From NCBI GenBank assembly GCA_964419255.1, contig CAYQOU010000096.1, forward strand, positions 1 through 10,564: a stretch of DNA of 10,564 nucleotides, given 5' to 3'. Below the pieces are notes generated by a model that worked only from the letters and a program-made list of their open reading frames with translations, ran no database searches and was not told the origin of the DNA. This document shows positions 6,485-10,564 of the stretch, piece after piece. A program made the position numbers and the translations under genes. Source of the DNA: CAZPHU01 sp964419255. GTDB lineage: Bacteria; Fibrobacterota; Chitinivibrionia; Chitinivibrionales; CAYFVL01. Each line of letters starts with the position of its first letter. Positions within the stretch are counted from its first letter, which is position 1.

Positions 6485-7642
6485 ATGTACACCAGAAGCA
6501 TAAAAAAATTCAGCGAGAGTTCGTTTCTTTTTGGCCCCCGCGGCACGGGTAAGTCGACGTGGCTTATGAGTAACTATCCTGAAGCTGTATATGTTGATCT
6601 GCTGGACTCTCAAACATATCGATATTTCAGCGCCCGTCCGGAACGGATTTTAGCTCTTTCAAAAGAGTATTCCCAAAAGAAATGCTTTATTATTGATGAA
6701 GTTCAACGAATTCCCGAGTTGTTGTCAAACATACATTTATTGATGGAAACCGAAAATGGTCTTCAATTCATTCTCACGGGTTCAAGTAGTCGAAAATTGA
6801 AACAAAAGGGAGTCGACCTGCTTGCGGGCCGAGCTGTTGTGAAACATTTTCATCCGCTGCTGGCCTGCGAGATGCAAAACGATTTCGATTTGCAGCAGGC
6901 ACTCATAAATGGTATGGTACCACTTATTGTTTCGGCTCAAAACCGGGACCAAACCAGAAACAGTTATATCGATCTGTACGTGAATGAAGAGGTAAAAGAG
7001 GAAGGTCTTACCCGCAATATCGGAAATTTCTCCAGGTTCCTGGAAGTTATAAGCTTTTCGCAGGGCTCGGTAATCAACTTGTCGGAGATCTCCCGAGACA
7101 GCGAGGTGAAACGAAACACGGTAGACTCATATGTGTCTATTCTTGAAGACCTGCTCATTGCGGTTCGAATCCCGGTGTTTACAAAACGAGCAAAACGGGC
7201 GCTTATTTCGAACAGAAAATTTTACTTCTTTGATTGCGGCGTGTATCGTGGACTACGTCCCTCCGGACCTCTTGACGACGTTTCATCCCTGCAGGGGATA
7301 AGTCTTGAAACACTTGTACTCCAGCATCTGAGAGCCTGGATTGATTATGCGGGTAAACGAATTAAGCTGTATTTCTGGCGGACACGAGGCGGTTCAGAGG
7401 TGGATTTTATCCTCTACGGTGAAAATACATTTGTTGCTATCGAGGTAAAAAACACCATGCAGCCGAGGGCGAAGGATCTCTCCGGACTCAAAGCCTTCAT
7501 GACTGATTATCCCGAGGTCACGCCGATCCTGCTCTACCGGGGGCACGATCGCTTAAGACGAGACGGAGTCTTTTGGATTCCGGTAGAGAAATTTCTCATC
7601 GATGTGACCCCTGGCGTGAAAATTTCAGACCTGGTAGGCTGA
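6485..7642 (+). CDS. AAA_14/DUF4143 ATPase with PD-(D/E)XK-like C-terminal motif
   Basis: A 385-residue soluble protein, full length for this family (about 380-420), with three parts. (1) A P-loop ATPase: Walker A GPRGTGKST at 17-25, Walker B CFIIDEVQ at 67-74 with Asp71-Glu72, and a sensor-1-like ILTGSSSR at 96-103. (2) A probable winged-helix segment around 196-224 (LSEISRD...RNTVDSYVSILED). (3) A C-terminal DUF4143 region whose RGGSEVDFIL...FVAIEVKNT carries the Asp307...Glu320-x-Lys322 pattern of PD-(D/E)XK nucleases, followed by DLSGLKAF. The ATG at 6485 has AAGG 7 nt upstream. The family is widespread and often multi-copy in anaerobes and archaea; its function is not established, and DNA binding, remodelling or cleavage is inference from the domains. 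It stands alone, convergent with the ABC operon, next to a broken Rpn nuclease and repeats, so an accessory or mobile role is plausible. No inactivating change is seen. Confidence 0.9.
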   Translation: MYTRSIKKFSESSFLFGPRGTGKSTWLMSNYPEAVYVDLLDSQTYRYFSARPERILALSKEYSQKKCFIIDEVQRIPELLSNIHLLMETENGLQFILTGSSSRKLKQKGVDLLAGRAVVKHFHPLLACEMQNDFDLQQALINGMVPLIVSAQNRDQTRNSYIDLYVNEEVKEEGLTRNIGNFSRFLEVISFSQGSVINLSEISRDSEVKRNTVDSYVSILEDLLIAVRIPVFTKRAKRALISNRKFYFFDCGVYRGLRPSGPLDDVSSLQGISLETLVLQHLRAWIDYAGKRIKLYFWRTRGGSEVDFILYGENTFVAIEVKNTMQPRAKDLSGLKAFMTDYPEVTPILLYRGHDRLRRDGVFWIPVEKFLIDVTPGVKISDLVG

Positions 7643-7727
7643 TCTTGAGCAGCATCTGAGTGATCAAACAGGCAGAGCGCACGATCCTGTTCTTCCGAGG
7701 ATAATCGTCAAAACTGCGACCGGCCGC

Positions 7728-7745
7728 ATTACAACCGGCTGTAAT
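7728..7745. repeat. Inverted repeat ATTACA-N6-TGTAAT
   Basis: ATTACA (7728-7733) and TGTAAT (7740-7745) flank ACCGGC in the convergent space after the ATPase gene. It has the form of a dimeric-regulator site but lies downstream of both genes, so an operator role is doubtful. Confidence 0.3.
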
Positions 7746-7752
7746 TCAGGGG

Positions 7753-7771
7753 GTGGAGACGCCACTTTTTT
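7753..7771 (+). terminator. Weak intrinsic terminator after the ATPase gene
   Basis: GTGG (7753-7756), loop AGACG, CCAC (7762-7765), followed directly by six T. The stem is only 4 bp, but the T run and the position 111 bp after the stop codon fit a terminator for the plus-strand ATPase transcript. Confidence 0.35.
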
Positions 7772-7865
7772 CCTTTTCCTTATTCCAGGGAGTGGGAGTG
7801 GGCAGTTCGGCATTTCTTACAGCAAAGCTTACTACAAAAGCCTTCATCAAGTGGCCCGAGAGGCC

Positions 7866-8654
7866 CTAATCGATCATCCGCGGTGTCAGTCGCTTGATCG
7901 CCAGCCACCCGAACACGAAGATAAACACCACGATAAATGCAAGGTCCCACAGATGAATCCACTCATATGCGCCGAAACTCAGCGCCCGTGCCAGCCGCAC
8001 CGAATGGGTAAGTGGGAAGATCTCGGCGAATGGCCGGATAACCTCCGGCAGGTTACTGATTGGAAATACCACTCCCGAGAAGAAAAACATCGGTGACAGA
8101 AAACCGGTGAAATAGAAGTTGAAATGATTTATGTTGTTTACAAAAGATGTAACAAACAGCGAAATAGATGCGAAAAGAAGGCCGGTTAAAAATCCAACCA
8201 GCGCCGCCAGAAAGCTTGCCGGCAGCGGCACGATCCCAAACAGCGATACGATAAAAATAACCGCAAGCGAAAAGAAGAATCCCTTCGTACCCGACCACAG
8301 AATCTCTCCCACCAGTAAATTTTTCACCGTAATCGGTGCTCCCAGCATGCTGTCGTACACCTTGTCAAACTCAAGTCGTATGAATGTGCCGAATGAGCAC
8401 TCAAACGCCGCGGTAAACATCGCAGCGGTGATCGGAAGGCCCGTTGCCAGAAACTCCAGATACGGTATGCCGTCCATGCTGGTGATGTACTTTCCCATAC
8501 CCAGGCCGATTCCGGCAAGAAAGATCAGCGGCTCCAGAAACGGCGGCAAACCGTTGCTGATCAGGTTTTTGCTGTAGACCCGGTAGTGGCGAAACCAGAC
8601 ACTGAGTGTTCTTTGTGTCAAAGTGGGATAATCCGAAGATTTACTGCTGGGCAT
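7866..8654 (-). CDS. ABC-2 type transporter permease (NodJ/DrrB-like)
   Basis: This is the membrane half of an ABC exporter: 262 residues from ATG 8654, a usual length for the family. GGGAG at 8663-8667 is 8 nt before that ATG; an in-frame GTG at 8663 overlaps this site and is less likely, though it would add three residues. After a basic cytoplasmic N-terminus (about 35 residues, with a FRHYRVYSKN stretch) come six hydrophobic segments, at about 37-54, 65-89, 114-140, 145-169, 178-200 and 236-254. The segment-5 region SPMFFFSGVVFPISNLPEV and the following PFAEIFPLTHSVRLAR are the ABC-2 signature seen in NodJ- and polysaccharide/drug-export permeases. The start overlaps the end of the ATPase gene by 14 bp, so the two are translationally coupled and form one transporter in the cytoplasmic membrane. 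The cargo is unknown. Confidence 0.92.
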   Translation of the reverse strand: MPSSKSSDYPTLTQRTLSVWFRHYRVYSKNLISNGLPPFLEPLIFLAGIGLGMGKYITSMDGIPYLEFLATGLPITAAMFTAAFECSFGTFIRLEFDKVYDSMLGAPITVKNLLVGEILWSGTKGFFFSLAVIFIVSLFGIVPLPASFLAALVGFLTGLLFASISLFVTSFVNNINHFNFYFTGFLSPMFFFSGVVFPISNLPEVIRPFAEIFPLTHSVRLARALSFGAYEWIHLWDLAFIVVFIFVFGWLAIKRLTPRMID

Positions 8655-9582
8655 TGAGTGCACTCCCGGTTGTTTTCAAAAACAGATCCTCCAGGTTCGC
8701 CTGACGTAAATAGTAATCGCCCGGGTTAAGCTTCTCACCAAGCTCGCGAAGAATTTCGCTGTGCTGCGAATAGAGCCGGATCAACTGGGTGGACTCATCC
8801 ACGCGGACATTCTCGATGGGCAGTCTCTCGCAGATTGTTTTGCAGGCATTGGCGTTTAAAAGCTCAAGCACAAAGCTTTCTATATTGTCGCGAATAAGCT
8901 GCTGCGGATTACCCTGCACAACACGCTCTCCCTTATTCATGATCATCACCCGATCACAGATCTGGAAAGCCTCCTCCATGTAGTGTGTCGTCAACAGAAT
9001 GGTCATACCCTGGTTCCTGAGGTTGCGAAGCTTATCCCAGATGATATGTCTGACCTGCGGGTCGAGCCCGGTGGTCGGCTCATCCAGAAACAGCAGCCGC
9101 GGCTTGTTCAACAGGGCCCGGGCGATGATAAGTCTTCGTTTCATTCCTCCCGACAGTTGCTTGATCCGTGCTTTTTTCTTCGCTCCCAATTCCATGAATT
9201 CAAGAAGCTCATCGATACGCTGCTCCGTCTGCCGGCGGGGCAGGTTGTAAAATCGTGCATAGATGCGCAGATTCTGAGCAACATCCAGCTCTTCATCCAG
9301 ACTGTTCTCCTGTGGTACCACCCCGGAGAAGTACTTGATAGACAGTTCGTCATTTGATGGATCATGACCGAAGACCGAAATCGTACCGGGGGGATCGGTG
9401 TCGCGATGTCCCTTGGCATATATCATGCGCATCATGGTGGTTTTGCCTGCGCCGTTTGGTCCCAGAATCCCGAAACACTCCGATTGATTTACGGTAAAGT
9501 TCAGATCCTTGACAGCCCGAAATGAACCGAAGGATTTGTTTACGTGCTCGACGGTAATCGCCGGTGAGCTGGTGTCTGTCAT
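8641..9582 (-). CDS. ABC exporter ATP-binding protein (NodI/DrrA-like)
   Basis: This is the ATP-hydrolysing subunit that powers the permease encoded next. All ABC motifs are intact in 313 residues: Walker A GPNGAGKTT (41-49), Q-loop Gln91, signature LSGGM (143-147), Walker B LLFLDEP (163-169) with Glu168, D-loop GLDP, and H-loop His200 (LTTHYMEEA). The 100 residues after the nucleotide domain and the LEDLFLKTTG near the end are typical of DrrA/NodI/CcmA-type export ATPases, which lack an ABC importer's binding protein. The ATG at 9582 has AGGAA at 9589-9593, inside the last codons of the ROK kinase gene, whose stop is only 3 nt upstream. The exporter is therefore expressed with the kinase. 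Substrate not predictable; the NodI resemblance is at family level and does not imply nodulation. Confidence 0.95.
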   Translation of the reverse strand: MTDTSSPAITVEHVNKSFGSFRAVKDLNFTVNQSECFGILGPNGAGKTTMMRMIYAKGHRDTDPPGTISVFGHDPSNDELSIKYFSGVVPQENSLDEELDVAQNLRIYARFYNLPRRQTEQRIDELLEFMELGAKKKARIKQLSGGMKRRLIIARALLNKPRLLFLDEPTTGLDPQVRHIIWDKLRNLRNQGMTILLTTHYMEEAFQICDRVMIMNKGERVVQGNPQQLIRDNIESFVLELLNANACKTICERLPIENVRVDESTQLIRLYSQHSEILRELGEKLNPGDYYLRQANLEDLFLKTTGSALNAQQ

Positions 9583-9585
9583 GAA

Positions 9586-10560
9586 TTATTCCTGTGTGAT
9601 TTTATCCTCGAAGACAAGCTGCGCGGAACCCAAAACACCGGCATGTTCTCCCAACTCGGCCCGAACGATTGTACACCGCTCAGAAATGGCCTCCCAGCAG
9701 TGCTCTCCGATGGTTTTATTGACTTCCTCGATGATAATATGACCGGCCTCCAAGACACCGCCGCCCAGAATGATCCTGTCGGGAGCAAATGCATTACACA
9801 GAATGCCGCACAGACGTGCCAGCATTGCCATCGACTGCTGATGTACCTCAATGGCGACCGGATCGCCAAGTTCAACATGATCGTACACATCCTTCGAGCT
9901 GACCATCTCTGGATTGTTTCGTATAAACTGCACAAAAGGCGTATCTTGATCGGTTTGTTTGCACAAATTCCGTGCCATATTGGCGATTCCGGTAGCGGAT
10001 GCATATTGCTCGGCACATCCTTTCTGGCCGCATTTGCAGGGGATTCCATCGGTCTGCACCACGATATGGCCGACTTCCCCCGCCATGCCGTAGGAGCCGG
10101 TATACAGATTCCCGTTGATCACAATACCTCCGCCTATTCCGGTCCCCAGTGCAAGGCACACCACGTTGTCTACGCCGCGACCGGCACCAAACCGGGACTC
10201 TGCAAGCGCCGCAACGGTCACATCGTTTCCCGCGGTCGCATTCAGTCCGAAGCGCTCTTTTATCGGGGCAAAAACCTGCATTCCTTTCCAGCCGGGAAGG
10301 TTTTCGGCTCCGCCGATCACCACGCCGTCACTGCCGATAAATCCGGGTGATCCTATGCCAACCCCGTTTATGGTATCGGAGGTGCCCTCTTTTTCGAGCA
10401 GCTTTCTGATCAGAAGAAGAATATTCTCGAGGACTTTCTGTCCGCCTTTTTCCGCCTCGGTCGGCACCCGTGTCAGGTGTCTGCTGCTTCCATCCGGGTT
10501 AAGGATAACCCCTTTCAGATTCGTGCCGCCAAGATCGATTCCAATAGCAGATTTGGCCAT
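9586..10560 (-). CDS. ROK-family sugar kinase, probable glucokinase
   Basis: A cytoplasmic kinase that phosphorylates a hexose, most likely glucose to glucose-6-phosphate with ATP. The 324 residues match ROK glucokinases (about 310-325). Features: phosphate-1 motif GIDLGGTN (7-14); sugar-site GND with catalytic Asp113; phosphate-2 motif LGTGIGGG (138-145); ExGH at Glu162-His165; the ROK zinc site His165, Cys175, Cys177 and Cys182 in CKCGQKGCAE; and the adenosine-binding ILGGGV (264-269). No N-terminal helix-turn-helix is present, so it is an enzyme and not a ROK repressor. N-acetylmannosamine, fructose or N-acetylglucosamine are alternative substrates. Only 4 nt upstream lie in the window, so its promoter and ribosome site are not visible. 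It is the first visible gene of an operon with the ABC exporter. Confidence 0.93.
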   Translation of the reverse strand: MAKSAIGIDLGGTNLKGVILNPDGSSRHLTRVPTEAEKGGQKVLENILLLIRKLLEKEGTSDTINGVGIGSPGFIGSDGVVIGGAENLPGWKGMQVFAPIKERFGLNATAGNDVTVAALAESRFGAGRGVDNVVCLALGTGIGGGIVINGNLYTGSYGMAGEVGHIVVQTDGIPCKCGQKGCAEQYASATGIANMARNLCKQTDQDTPFVQFIRNNPEMVSSKDVYDHVELGDPVAIEVHQQSMAMLARLCGILCNAFAPDRIILGGGVLEAGHIIIEEVNKTIGEHCWEAISERCTIVRAELGEHAGVLGSAQLVFEDKITQE

Positions 10561-10564
10561 GTGC

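Noticed and set aside
5695..7642. A new two-nuclease defence system formed by the Rpn gene and the DUF4143 ATPase.
   Set aside because: The Rpn gene is broken, a gap of unknown length lies between the two, and there is no operon or overlap to tie them together.
8131..8577. A 148-codon plus-strand frame opposite the permease.
   Set aside because: It is a shadow of the permease gene with no family resemblance.
9643..10350. A 235-codon plus-strand frame opposite the ROK kinase.
   Set aside because: The minus strand encodes a full ROK kinase with every motif; the opposite frame has no recognisable domain.

Overview
The window looks like a piece of a draft bacterial genome, probably a metagenome assembly: it has roughly 50% GC, dense genes with Shine-Dalgarno sites, an NAD-dependent DNA ligase, and a run of exactly 100 N (6032-6131) that marks a scaffold join. 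No taxonomic marker fixes the phylum. An FadH/enoate-reductase-like flavoenzyme points to an anaerobe or facultative anaerobe, but that is inference.

Layout. (1) 1-1907, minus strand: a nearly complete NADH:flavin oxidoreductase of the 2,4-dienoyl-CoA reductase type (OYE barrel + 4Fe-4S + FAD/NADH domains), cut by the left edge. (2) 2082-3281, plus strand: a CPA2-type cation/proton antiporter, transcribed divergently, with a small hairpin that covers its ribosome binding site. (3) 3282-3480: a convergent intergenic space holding two inverted copies of a ~46-bp C-rich repeat, which probably also works as a bidirectional terminator. (4) 3481-5475, minus strand: ligA, complete. (5) 5476-6484: a decayed, repeat-rich, gene-poor stretch. 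It contains the N-terminal stub of an Rpn/YhgA-like (PD-(D/E)XK) nuclease, a tandem 25-bp degenerate repeat, the assembly gap, two hairpins just after the gap, and a perfect 15-bp inverted repeat. (6) 6485-7642, plus strand: an intact AAA_14/DUF4143 ATPase with a PD-(D/E)XK-like C-terminal motif. (7) 7866-10560, minus strand: a tight three-gene operon of ROK-family sugar kinase, ABC ATPase and ABC-2 permease (NodI/NodJ-like exporter).

The housekeeping part (ligase, antiporter, oxidoreductase) and the ROK-ABC operon look like ordinary chromosomal genes. The accessory signal is concentrated in 5600-7700, where two nuclease-fold proteins of mobile or conflict-type families (one broken, one intact) flank repeats and an unresolved assembly gap. 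I see no complete, demonstrably new system. The best candidates for a second look are the inverted repeat ahead of the DUF4143 ATPase and the repeat family that broke the assembly.
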